Below are positions 24,421 through 32,468 of a stretch of 54,811 nucleotides of DNA, one piece after another (the first letter of the stretch is position 1; each line of letters starts with the position of its first letter). The DNA is from an uncultured Roseburia sp. (lineage in GTDB: Bacteria > Bacillota > Clostridia > Lachnospirales > Lachnospiraceae). The notes under the pieces were generated by a model that saw nothing but the letters and a program-made list of their open reading frames with translations, ran no database searches and was not told where the DNA came from. The DNA lies in assembly GCA_944380515.1 (NCBI GenBank), contig CALWHT010000052.1, positions 1-54,811 of the forward strand, given 5' to 3'. The translations under genes and the position numbers were made by a program.

Positions 24421-26103
24421 CTATCCCCTGTCCCTCAGTTCATAAAGAAGCGCGTTGCAGACGGCTGCCGCCACATTGCTTCCGCCCTTCCTTCCCCGGT
24501 TGACGATACAGGGAACTCCTGTCCTCAAAATCATTTCCTTTGCGGCCTCCACATTCACAAAGCCTACGGGAACGCCGATGACAAACGCGGGACGGTAAAC
24601 GCCCGCCTCCATCATCTCGCAAAGCTTTACAAGCGCCGTCGGCGCATTCCCGACGGCAAAAATGACCGGCCCTTTAAGCGCAGCCGCCCGCTCCATGCAG
24701 ACCGCCGCCCGCGTCGTTCCCCGCCGCTTTGCCTCCGCCGCAAGCTCTTCGTCCGCCATAAAGCAATGTGCCTTTCCGCCGAAGCTCTCCAGCGTCTTTT
24801 TATGAATACCGGAAAGCGCCATGTTGGTATCGGTTACAATATGCGCTCCCTGTAAAAGCAGCCGCTTTGCCTCCGCCACGGCATTCCCGGTATAGGTCAT
24901 AGTATCCGCATAGCTGAAATCCGCGCTCGTGTGAATGACGCGCATCGTCACCGCCTCCTGCTCCGGCGGGAGCACAATGCCCCGGCGCGAAAGCTCCGTT
25001 TTTATAATCTCAAAGCTGCGCCGCTCTATATCCTTCGGCAATACATACTCAAGCCGCGCCGCCCCGGTATCCGCTTCTTTCCCTGCCAGCTCCGAAAACG
25101 CGGCTGCAAACCGCCGGTTTTCTTCCGGTGATTTTACGGCGATGCGGTAAAAGCCCTGCCGCAGCCCGCGGAAGTTACCGCAGTCACGGATTAAAATACC
25201 GCGCTCTAAAAAGAGTTCGTACAGCAGAAGCGGAGATGTAAAAAGCAGATAGCAGGCATCCGACGGATATACGGTGCAGCCGTTTTCCCTGAGCACCCCC
25301 TCAAGATAGCGCCGCTGCTCCACGATACAGGCGACGGCACGCTCCACATACATCCTTTCCCCAAGCGCAGCCGTTCCCGCCTCCTGTGCAAATACCGAGA
25401 GATTCCATTCGGGAAGCTGCGCGCGGAGCCGCACCGCCGTCTTTTCCCCGCAGACGGCATAGCCCAGCCTGACGCCCGGCATGGCAAACAGCTTGGTAAA
25501 CGCCCGTATAAGAATCACATTGGGATATTCGGCACGTTTTTTCTTAAGGGAATATGTGTCTTCCTTTCCGGTCAGCTCCAGAAAGCACTCGTCCACCACA
25601 AGCGTGACGCCGCAGGCCAGGCATTTCGCCGCAATCCGCTCCATCAGCTCCGGCTCAACCAGCGCTCCGGTGGGGTTGTTCGGATTTGCCAAAAACAGCA
25701 GGGAAACCGTCTCATTTATGCGCTCCAAAATGCGCTCCGTCAGCCGAAAGCCCTCCTCCGGGCGCATCGGATAAAATTCCGTCTCACATCCGGCTGCCGC
25801 CGCATGCTCATAGCCGTAAAAGGAGGGAACGGGAATTAATATCTTTTTGGGGCGCACGGCATGGACAACCGCCAAAAACAGCTCCGATGCTCCGTTTCCG
25901 AATACCAGCTCCTCCTCCGCCACACCGCACCAGTCCGCCGCGGCCCGCCTGAGTTTCCCGGCGCGGATATCGGGATAGCAAACGCTTTTTTCCACCGCGG
26001 CGCACAGCGCCCGCCTGACACTCTCCGGCATCCCAAGCGGGTTGATGTTCACCGAAAAATCCAGTTCGACCCGCCTGCGGTAAATATCTCCTCCATGCTC
26101 CAT
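24421..26103 (-). CDS. Fusion of CobD-type aminotransferase-fold decarboxylase and CbiC
   Basis: A 560-residue two-domain protein. Residues 1-340 form a PLP-dependent fold-type I domain of the threonine-phosphate decarboxylase (CobD)/HisC family, with LDFSVNINPLG, LANPNNPTG, VDECFLELTG and the PLP lysine at 204 (RAFTKLFAMPGVRLGY). Residues 350-560 are cobalt-precorrin-8 methylmutase (CbiC), with the catalytic-type His391 in MRVIHTSADFSYAD and then VTDTNMALSGI. CobD would supply aminopropanol phosphate and CbiC would make cobyrinate, two non-consecutive steps. The ATG at 26103 has GGAGG 8 bases upstream; an ATG at 26118 is worse placed. Confidence 0.9.
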   Translation of the reverse strand: MEHGGDIYRRRVELDFSVNINPLGMPESVRRALCAAVEKSVCYPDIRAGKLRRAAADWCGVAEEELVFGNGASELFLAVVHAVRPKKILIPVPSFYGYEHAAAAGCETEFYPMRPEEGFRLTERILERINETVSLLFLANPNNPTGALVEPELMERIAAKCLACGVTLVVDECFLELTGKEDTYSLKKKRAEYPNVILIRAFTKLFAMPGVRLGYAVCGEKTAVRLRAQLPEWNLSVFAQEAGTAALGERMYVERAVACIVEQRRYLEGVLRENGCTVYPSDACYLLFTSPLLLYELFLERGILIRDCGNFRGLRQGFYRIAVKSPEENRRFAAAFSELAGKEADTGAARLEYVLPKDIERRSFEIIKTELSRRGIVLPPEQEAVTMRVIHTSADFSYADTMTYTGNAVAEAKRLLLQGAHIVTDTNMALSGIHKKTLESFGGKAHCFMADEELAAEAKRRGTTRAAVCMERAAALKGPVIFAVGNAPTALVKLCEMMEAGVYRPAFVIGVPVGFVNVEAAKEMILRTGVPCIVNRGRKGGSNVAAAVCNALLYELRDRG

Positions 26104-26127
26104 CCGTTCTTCCTCCATTCCTTTTAT

Positions 26128-27138
26128 TTATCTCCAAAGCGTCAGTATACAGGAGAAAATCCACTCCCTGTACGCTGCCAGAAGCAGTGCCGCAAGGCAC
26201 AAAAGTTCTCCGTACACGGCACTGCGGTACATCAGACGGTTGACGCGCCGGATGTCCTCGGGCTCCACCGGCCGCTTCTCATCCCCGAGAAACGGTTTCT
26301 TTACGACTTTCCCGAAATAACTGGCGTCCCCGGCAAGCCTTACGCCAAGCGCCCCGGCGCAGGCCGCTTCGGTCTGTCCGGCATTGGGGCTTGCATGCTT
26401 ACGGCGGTCGCGCAGAAAAATCCGAAGCGCCTCCCTGCCGGAAAACTGCTTCCCTGCAGTGCCGGCAGCCGCTATCAGAAGAAGCGCGCTTATCCGGGCG
26501 GGAAGGAAATTTACCAAATCATCCAGCCTTGCCGCCGCCCTTCCGAAATACAGATAACGCTCGCTGCGGTAGCCGACCATCGAGTCCATCGTATTGACTG
26601 CCTTGTACAAAAAGCCCAATACCGGTCCCCCCGCCGCGAGAAACAGCATAGGCGCAATCACGCCGTCGGAGGTATTTTCCGCCACCGTCTCAACGGCCGC
26701 CTTCGCCACCCCCGCCTCGCTCAGACGCTCCGTATCGCGCCCGACAATCATGGAAACCGCGCGTCTCGCCCCCGGCAGGTTCCCCGCCGCAAGGCGGTCA
26801 TATACCTTCATGCTCTCATCCTTTAAGCACCTTGCGGCGAGCGCCTGATAGGTCATAACGCTCTCAACCACGACGCCGAGCCAGGGGTGAATCGCATACG
26901 CTATAATCAGCGCCGCCGCCGTCACCGCTCCCACCACGGACAGCACAAGCAGAACCAGCAAAAGACCTCTTCGCCGCTCCGCAGCGGGATTTCTCGGTTC
27001 CACCGTCCGAAACAGCCCATGCTCCAGCCGGCTGATAAGCGCTCCCATCAGCCGCACCGGATGATAGGGCCAGTACGGATCACCAAACAGCAAATCCTGT
27101 ATAAATCCTGCCAAAAATGATACTATGTGATAGCCCAT
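26128..27138 (-). CDS. cbiB: Adenosylcobinamide-phosphate synthase CbiB
   Basis: A 336-residue membrane enzyme from the ATG at 27138 (GGAGG site 5 bases upstream). The conserved N-terminal FIQDLLFGDPYWPYHPVRLMG, the VAENTSDGVIAPMLFLAAGG motif (around 155-175) and AVNTMDSMVGYRSERY are diagnostic. It joins aminopropanol phosphate, the product of CobD action, to adenosylcobyrate. It lies directly upstream of the CobD-CbiC fusion, so supplier and consumer are adjacent. Confidence 0.94.
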   Translation of the reverse strand: MGYHIVSFLAGFIQDLLFGDPYWPYHPVRLMGALISRLEHGLFRTVEPRNPAAERRRGLLLVLLVLSVVGAVTAAALIIAYAIHPWLGVVVESVMTYQALAARCLKDESMKVYDRLAAGNLPGARRAVSMIVGRDTERLSEAGVAKAAVETVAENTSDGVIAPMLFLAAGGPVLGFLYKAVNTMDSMVGYRSERYLYFGRAAARLDDLVNFLPARISALLLIAAAGTAGKQFSGREALRIFLRDRRKHASPNAGQTEAACAGALGVRLAGDASYFGKVVKKPFLGDEKRPVEPEDIRRVNRLMYRSAVYGELLCLAALLLAAYREWIFSCILTLWR

Positions 27139-27785
27139 AACGCCTCCACCCCCGTAAAGCGCAGGGTGTCCTCCCGCACATTGCCCCGCGCGTCCGTACA
27201 AAACTCAGCAAGACACTGGTAACCGTCTCCGTTTTTACACCCATAGTCAAAGTAGCTGCCGCCGCCGTAGGAGGACAGCAGCGCCATAACGGTGCCCCCG
27301 TGTACGATAAGAGCCGCGGATATCCGTTTCTCAGGCAGATTTTGCCCGGGCGCTTTACTCCCCAGCATTTGCAGGCAGCAAAGCAGTCCTTCCCGGCATC
27401 TGCCGATAAACGCCTCTCTGCTTTCTCCCCCGGGAAACGGAAGCGTACCGCCGCTGTCAATCCATGCCTGATAGGCCGCGGAATCCGCGAGCTCCCGGTA
27501 ATTTTTCCCCTCAAAGTCCCCGAAATCGATTTCTTCCCATTGCCGGATTACCCGGCCAGAAAGGGAGGGATATAAGAGCGCCGCGCTCTGCCTGCACCGC
27601 AGCATGGGGCTTGTAAACAGAAAATCCGCCGGCGGGCAATCCTTACGATACGCCAAAAGCGCCGCGCGCCCCTCGGGCGACAGCGGTTCATCCGTTTTCC
27701 CGAGATACCGTTTCTGCCGATTGGCCGGTGTCTCACCGTGCCTGATGAAAAACAGCATTACTTGATTTTCTGACTGATTCCACAT
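27123..27785 (-). CDS. cobC: Histidine phosphatase, probable alpha-ribazole phosphatase
   Basis: A 220-residue histidine phosphatase. LFFIRHGETPANRQKRYLG holds the catalytic RHG, and EEIDFGDFEGKNYREL and IVHGGTVMALL supply the acid and second His. The ERYLG-like variant (KRYLG) after RHGET resembles CobC. Within this operon it most likely removes phosphate from alpha-ribazole-5'-phosphate or adenosylcobalamin-5'-phosphate. It overlaps the short CobU-like gene by 28 bases upstream and cbiB by 16 bases downstream. Confidence 0.85.
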   Translation of the reverse strand: MWNQSENQVMLFFIRHGETPANRQKRYLGKTDEPLSPEGRAALLAYRKDCPPADFLFTSPMLRCRQSAALLYPSLSGRVIRQWEEIDFGDFEGKNYRELADSAAYQAWIDSGGTLPFPGGESREAFIGRCREGLLCCLQMLGSKAPGQNLPEKRISAALIVHGGTVMALLSSYGGGSYFDYGCKNGDGYQCLAEFCTDARGNVREDTLRFTGVEALWAIT

Positions 27786-28138
27786 ATGATCCTCTCCACA
27801 CTGACCGCGCGCTCCGCCAGCAAAATCTGAACTCTGCCCACCAGCTCCCGGTATTCCCGCTCCGCGTGCTCTAACGGCACAATACCGCAGCCGACCTCGT
27901 CACACAAGATGATACAGTCCGGATTGGCCGCGAGCAGCCGTTTTGTCAATTCCATTACTTCGGCGCCCTCCTCATATTTCCGCCTGACCCACAGATGAAA
28001 CGAATCGAAAGCCCTTTGCTCCCGCAATTCCTCAAACGCCTCCGTCTCCCCCGCACGGAATTCCTCCGCCCGGATTTTGTATGTATTCTGCACATAGGCG
28101 CGTTTTCCCTGCGCCCGTCCGCCCAAAATCAGCCTCAT
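27758..28138 (-). CDS. Short CobU-like protein with degenerate P-loop
   Basis: A 126-residue protein (or 130 if it starts at 28150). The C-terminal part CDEVGCGIVPLEHAEREYRE followed by LVGRVQILL and CGISQKIK matches the end of canonical CobU (EVGxGIVP and Gly-Arg). The N-terminal LILGGRAQGKR resembles the CobU P-loop but has Gly-Lys-Arg instead of Gly-Lys-Ser/Thr. The middle region carrying the guanylylated-His segment is missing relative to a normal 180-residue CobU. It could be an accessory subunit or a specialised cobinamide enzyme. A full CobU lies two genes upstream. Confidence 0.7.
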   Translation of the reverse strand: MRLILGGRAQGKRAYVQNTYKIRAEEFRAGETEAFEELREQRAFDSFHLWVRRKYEEGAEVMELTKRLLAANPDCIILCDEVGCGIVPLEHAEREYRELVGRVQILLAERAVSVERIICGISQKIK

Positions 28139-28161
28139 ATTTCCCCTCATTTCTACTCTTT

Positions 28162-28938
28162 TTATCCTGCAAGTCCCACCAGATCTGAGACTGCCGCAAT
28201 CACGGCAATCACGCCCTCGCAGAGTGTGACAAAATAGCCCGCCGTATCTCCGGTAATCCCGCCAAGCTCCCTGTCACAGCGGTACCGGTAATAAGCAAAG
28301 CACAGCAACGCTCCGGCACCCGCCGCCGTCCCGGCCCACACCGACTGATACAGCATAAACAAAAGCGCGGCGGCCGCCTGAAGCAAAAGAAAGGTGCAAA
28401 CCGCCGTCTTCTGCGCCCGGCTCGCAAAAAAGTAAAGCGTCCCCTCTTTTTTCGCGCAGGGAAAGGTGACGGCTGCAATGCCGCTGAGCGCCCGGGATAA
28501 AAAAAATCCCGCCGCAAATATGGCGGCACAGCTCTCCCCGCGCAGCTCGGAACAGGCAGCGATGTAAATAAGCCCGTACAGCGCCAGACAAATCACCGCA
28601 AACGCCCCGATATGGGCGTCCTTTAATATCTCAAGCTTTTTCTCCCGCGGCTGATAAGACCGGAAGGCATCCATCGTATCCATAAAGCCGTCGACGTGAA
28701 AGCCGCCAGTCACCGCCAGCGGAATCGCCGCCAAAATCAGTGCGTACGCTTCCGTCCCAACGCAAAACCGCAGGCAAAAGCGCCGCCAGAGGAAAATCAG
28801 CAGTCCGATTACCGCTCCGACCCACGGGAAAAAGCAGAGCGCATATTTTATTTCCCTCTCCCGCCATTTAAAATGCGGCATCGGAATTTTCGAATACATG
28901 GAAAATGCAACCGCGATTGCCCGAACTACCGTTATCAC
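28162..28938 (-). CDS. cobS: Adenosylcobinamide-GDP ribazoletransferase
   Basis: A 258-residue membrane protein starting at a GTG codon that overlaps the cobU stop (GTGA). It has the conserved YSKIPMPHFKW, the acidic metal-binding motif GGFHVDGFMDTMDAF (the equivalent of GGLHEDGLADTAD), and the helix GGITGDTAGYFVTLCE near the C-terminus. It joins adenosylcobinamide-GDP to alpha-ribazole, giving adenosylcobalamin. The overlap couples its translation to CobU, which makes its substrate. Confidence 0.93.
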   Translation of the reverse strand: MITVVRAIAVAFSMYSKIPMPHFKWREREIKYALCFFPWVGAVIGLLIFLWRRFCLRFCVGTEAYALILAAIPLAVTGGFHVDGFMDTMDAFRSYQPREKKLEILKDAHIGAFAVICLALYGLIYIAACSELRGESCAAIFAAGFFLSRALSGIAAVTFPCAKKEGTLYFFASRAQKTAVCTFLLLQAAAALLFMLYQSVWAGTAAGAGALLCFAYYRYRCDRELGGITGDTAGYFVTLCEGVIAVIAAVSDLVGLAG

Positions 28939-29477
28939 AGACCTGCTCCTTTCAAAAAAACCGGGATTCCTGCCACAATCTCCACCACAATGTCGGCGCG
29001 TTCGGCGAGGTTTCGATTCACCCCAGAGAGCGCGCGGATATATTCCATCGTTCCGCTGTCGTAGACATTTCCGTCCTCAAATACGTTGTTTGTGACCACA
29101 ACCAGATGCGCGGCCCGCTCCGCCAGCAGTAAAACCTGTTCCGTGATTTCCGCCGCCACGGCAGCCGCGGTCTTAGGTTCCTCCGCATCTCCAGGAAACA
29201 TAAGGTTCGCCGTCAGGTTCGACAGACATTCCAAAAGTACGGCGGTTCCCCCGGTCTCCCGCAGAACCGGCGTAAGCCCGTCCCCGCATTCCAGGGTCCG
29301 GAATCCCTTCCCGGCCCGCATCCGCCTGTGGCGTTTTACCTTTTCCCTGCCCTCGGCTCCGTATACGCGCATCGTCGCCAGATAATACAAAGGCCCATCC
29401 CCGGCGAGCTTACATGCTGTCTGTTCCGCATAAGCGGATTTTCCGCTTCCGCTGCCCCCGTAAACCAATACCGTCAT
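28935..29477 (-). CDS. cobU: Adenosylcobinamide kinase/guanylyltransferase
   Basis: A 180-residue enzyme with a canonical P-loop GGSGSGKSAYAE, YYLATM, and the RHRRMR segment containing the expected guanylylated His. The C-terminal region is the clostridial variant NNVFEDGNVYDSGTMEY rather than the NEVGxGIVP version. It phosphorylates adenosylcobinamide and transfers GMP. Start: GGAGG, 9 bases upstream, located in the last codons of cobT. Confidence 0.9.
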   Translation of the reverse strand: MTVLVYGGSGSGKSAYAEQTACKLAGDGPLYYLATMRVYGAEGREKVKRHRRMRAGKGFRTLECGDGLTPVLRETGGTAVLLECLSNLTANLMFPGDAEEPKTAAAVAAEITEQVLLLAERAAHLVVVTNNVFEDGNVYDSGTMEYIRALSGVNRNLAERADIVVEIVAGIPVFLKGAGL

Positions 29478-29480
29478 ACG

Positions 29481-30539
29481 CTAAAACCTCCGATATGCTT
29501 CCATGTGAATATCCGAAAAAGTCGTCCGGTTTTCATAGACTGCATGTACCACGTCCAAAAGCCCGAACATAAGCACCGCGCCGGTGCCCTCACCGAGCGC
29601 AAGACCGCCGTCAAGCACCGGGCGCAGTCCCAGCTTTCGCAGTATTTTTTCCGCCGCGGGCTCCCTGCTTACGTGTGAGGCGATAAGCACCTCCTTCGTC
29701 CCCGGCACAAGCCGCTCCGCCGCCAGCGCGGCCACCGCGCTGATGGTTCCGTCCAGCACTATCGGAAGCCCGTTTACTGCCGCTCCCAGACAGACGCCGC
29801 AAAGCCCCGCGATATCAAGCCCTCCGACCGTCTGCAAGATCCGAAGCGTCTCATCCTCCCGGAAGCCATACCGCGCAAGCGCTTCCTCAATCACCTTGAT
29901 TTTATGACGCAGACGCGCATCATCCAGTCCCGCGCCCCGCCCGGTGACTTCCGCAGCCGTACAGCCCAGCATTGCCGCCGCCATGGCGCTGCTTGTCGTC
30001 GTATTTCCGATTCCCATCTCCCCGAGAGCAAGGAGCGTAATCCCGTCTGCACGGCACCGGGCGGCGATTTCCATGCCCGCCTCGATGGCGGCAAGCGTCT
30101 CCGCCGTTGTCATGGCCGGCTCTTTTCTGAAATTCCTGGTACCCTGACGGACTTTGCGGTGTTCCACGCCCGCGGGCGTTCCCTCCGACGCGATGCCGAT
30201 GTCAACCGGAAGCACCGCGGCCTTCACCCGCTTTGCCATGCGGCAGACAGAGGAAGCTCTCTTTCCCATGGACTCCGCGACCAAATAGGTTACCTCCTGC
30301 CCGGACTGGCTGATGTTTTCCTCCACGACGCCGTTGTCCGCGCACATCACAATCACCGCCCTTTTCCCAAGCGGCACGCGCGCATCCCCCGTCACCGCGC
30401 CAAGCTGCGCAAAAATACGCTCAAATTCCCCCAGCCCGTCCAGAGGCTTTGCCAGCGCGTCCCAATTCCGCTTTACCGCCTGCCGGATATCCTCCCGGGG
30501 CTTTTTCGGCTTTAAACTATATAACTGCTGCTCTGTCAT
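29481..30539 (-). CDS. cobT: Nicotinate-nucleotide:lower-base phosphoribosyltransferase
   Basis: A 352-residue CobT. Signature parts are LDGLGEFERIFAQLGAVTGD, VIVMCADNGVVEENISQSGQ, MGIGNTTTSSAMAAAMLG (around 175-190), GRGAGLDDA and DGTISAVAALAAE. The near-C-terminal catalytic Glu equivalent is in LGEGTGAVLMFGLLD. It activates dimethylbenzimidazole or another lower base to alpha-ribazole phosphate. No bluB or bza genes for lower-base synthesis are in the window. Confidence 0.95.
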   Translation of the reverse strand: MTEQQLYSLKPKKPREDIRQAVKRNWDALAKPLDGLGEFERIFAQLGAVTGDARVPLGKRAVIVMCADNGVVEENISQSGQEVTYLVAESMGKRASSVCRMAKRVKAAVLPVDIGIASEGTPAGVEHRKVRQGTRNFRKEPAMTTAETLAAIEAGMEIAARCRADGITLLALGEMGIGNTTTSSAMAAAMLGCTAAEVTGRGAGLDDARLRHKIKVIEEALARYGFREDETLRILQTVGGLDIAGLCGVCLGAAVNGLPIVLDGTISAVAALAAERLVPGTKEVLIASHVSREPAAEKILRKLGLRPVLDGGLALGEGTGAVLMFGLLDVVHAVYENRTTFSDIHMEAYRRF

Positions 30540-30551
30540 CTTTCCCGTTCC

Positions 30552-32072
30552 TCATATTCCGATTATCCGCCGCACTGCCTGCATATCCAGCGCCTCCCGC
30601 AAAGCCTCCGCCAGACTGTCGTACTGCGCCTCCTTAAACGCATGGTAGTCCGTTCCGTTTTCCTCTTTGAGCACAACGCCCTTTTTTTTCGCCAGCGCGC
30701 GCACAACCGTCTCCGCAATCCCGTCCGCGTCAAAAATTCCGTGCACATAGGTTCCGTAGACGTGGCCGAGAAAACAGCCGTCCTCTTTTCCAGCGCCGTC
30801 CTCCCCGGCCGTAACATCAAGCACACAAAGGCTTTGCCGCTCTGCCTCCGGCGGAACGGCGCGGCTCCTTCCCATATGGATTTCATAACCGCACAATTCC
30901 ATGCCGGAAAGCTCCGAAAGCTCTCCCTCCAGTGCATGAAAAACGCCGCGCACCTGCGTCCTGATTTTTTTGTCCCCGAGCTCCGTCTCCATCGGCAAAA
31001 GCTCCATGCCCCGCAGCACGCCGCCCTCCTCCACACCGCCGGGATCGCGCAGCACGTTTCCAAGCATCTGATAGCCGCCGCAGATTCCGAAAATCACGGT
31101 TTTTTCCGCCCGCTTTAAAACGGCAGCCTCCAGACCGTTCTGACGCGTCCACTTTAAATCTCCCATGGTATTTTTACTTCCCGGCAGGATAATCATGTCC
31201 GGCTCGCCGAGCCCCGAAACGGAATCCACATAGCGCAGGGAAACGTCCGCAAACTGCTCGAATACCATAAAATCCGTAAAATTGGATATGTGCGGAAAAC
31301 GGATGACTGCAATATCCACCGCTTTTTCGGCGCAATCTTTCCGTAAAGAAAAGCGCTCCGTCAGACTGTCCTCATCCTCGAGCACCAGCTGCATATAAGG
31401 AATTACCCCGGTGACCGGGATCCCTCCCCGTTCCTCCAACATGCGGATGCCCGGTTCCAGAATGGAGCGGTCGCCGCGGAACTTGTTGATCACAAGCCCC
31501 TTCACACGCGCCCGCTCCTTTTCCTCCAGCAAAAGCAGCGTTCCGAGAAGCTGGGCAAACACGCCGCCCCGGTCAATATCCCCGACGAGCAGCACCGGCG
31601 CGTCCAGAAGCTCCGCCAGCCCCATATTGACAATGTCGTTGTCCTTGAGGTTGATTTCCGCCGGGCTTCCGGCCCCTTCAATCACGATGATATCCGCCTG
31701 TGCGGAGAGCTTTTCATATGCGCGCAGAATATCGGGAATCAGCTTTTTTTTGTAGGCAAAATACTCCTTTGCCTTCATATTTCCTACGACCTCTCCGTTT
31801 ACAATGACCTGAGAGCCCATATCGCTGTTCGGTTTCAGAAGAATCGGATTCATGGCCGCAGAAGGCTCGATTCCCGCTGCCTCCGCCTGCATGGCCTGCG
31901 CTCTTCCGATTTCCAGCCCCTCCGGCGTGATAAAAGAATTAAGGGCCATGTTCTGGGACTTAAAGGGCGCCGCCCGAAAGCCGTCCTGCCGCAGCACGCG
32001 GCACAGCCCCGCCGTAAGAACGCTCTTTCCCACATTTGACATGGCTCCCTGAATCATGATCGTTTTTGCCAT
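30552..32072 (-). CDS. cbiP: Cobyric acid synthase
   Basis: A 506-residue amidotransferase, first gene of the operon. It starts [19 protein letters not shown] with the ATP-site loop, then [13 protein letters not shown]. The C-terminal half has the glutaminase Cys in [12 protein letters not shown] and the His in [10 protein letters not shown]. It amidates the b, d, e and g side chains. A frame continues to 32300 but crosses the riboswitch and terminator. The ATG at 32072 has GGAGG 7 bases upstream, inside the terminator hairpin. Confidence 0.95.
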   Translation of the reverse strand: MAKTIMIQGAMSNVGKSVLTAGLCRVLRQDGFRAAPFKSQNMALNSFITPEGLEIGRAQAMQAEAAGIEPSAAMNPILLKPNSDMGSQVIVNGEVVGNMKAKEYFAYKKKLIPDILRAYEKLSAQADIIVIEGAGSPAEINLKDNDIVNMGLAELLDAPVLLVGDIDRGGVFAQLLGTLLLLEEKERARVKGLVINKFRGDRSILEPGIRMLEERGGIPVTGVIPYMQLVLEDEDSLTERFSLRKDCAEKAVDIAVIRFPHISNFTDFMVFEQFADVSLRYVDSVSGLGEPDMIILPGSKNTMGDLKWTRQNGLEAAVLKRAEKTVIFGICGGYQMLGNVLRDPGGVEEGGVLRGMELLPMETELGDKKIRTQVRGVFHALEGELSELSGMELCGYEIHMGRSRAVPPEAERQSLCVLDVTAGEDGAGKEDGCFLGHVYGTYVHGIFDADGIAETVVRALAKKKGVVLKEENGTDYHAFKEAQYDSLAEALREALDMQAVRRIIGI

Positions 32073-32106
32073 AAAAAAACCTCCATGCCACAAATCGGCA
32101 TAGAGG
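32073..32106 (-). terminator. Riboswitch-controlled terminator that contains the cbiP Shine-Dalgarno
   Basis: On the minus strand CCTCTATGCC (32097-32106) pairs with GGCATGGAGG (32080-32089) across a 7-base loop, 10 bp with one U-G pair, followed by seven Ts (32073-32079) and then at once the cbiP ATG. The GGAGG of the second arm is also the cbiP ribosome binding site. Confidence 0.9.
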
Positions 32107-32177
32107 TAGTATAGACAGAAAGATAGCATTATCCTGTCCTGCTTCGTCCCTAACCAGTTACTCGTGGCGGTAAATAC

Positions 32178-32366
32178 TTCATCCAAGGCAGGTCTCCTGG
32201 CTGAAAGATCATCATTTGCGGCAAGCCTTCCCGATTTGCTCAGTGACATTAATTGCCGAAACTCCCTTATCACAGTGACGAGTTCGTACAGGATTCGCAC
32301 CTGTTTCCCTTTTCATCAGAACCAAACGGTATTCCCGTTTTTCTGACACCTCAGATGGATTTAATT
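32178..32366 (-). ncRNA. Cobalamin riboswitch
   Basis: The minus strand shows the full B12 box AGCCAGGAGACCTGCC (32187-32202). It also has the upstream conserved blocks GGGAAACAGGTGCGAATCC, GTCACTGTGA, and CACTG...GGGAAGGC, in the correct order. Closing P1 pairing is ATCCA (near 32361) with TGGAT (near 32180). It senses adenosylcobalamin, normally turning the operon off when B12 is plentiful, here by favouring the terminator just before cbiP. Confidence 0.95.
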
Positions 32367-32377
32367 GTCAGATAGAG

Positions 32378-32406
32378 ATTATACTACAACCCTTTCTGTT
32401 TTACCA
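32378..32406 (-). promoter_or_regulatory. Promoter of the cobalamin operon
   Basis: A perfect TATAAT (32378-32383) on the minus strand lies about 12 bases before the riboswitch. The -35 element is poor (TGGTAA, 17 bases upstream, 32401-32406). No other promoter is visible between here and 11950. Confidence 0.65.
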
Positions 32407-32468
32407 GCATTTTTTTATCTGCTCTTTTCTGTCTGCGCGGCCGCCGCTTCCGCCGCAGCCGCACAGCC

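Noticed and set aside
25861-26826. 321-residue plus-strand frame
   Set aside because: Antisense to cbiB and the CobD-CbiC fusion; Arg/Pro/His-rich shadow translation.
32073-32300. N-terminal extension of cbiP through the riboswitch
   Set aside because: The frame is open, but it crosses the B12 box and terminator, and a proper ribosome site and the conserved start are at 32072.
32404-32468. GC-rich hairpin after the GH42 gene as a terminator
   Set aside because: The stem is present but no T run follows on the transcribed strand; termination there is not supported.
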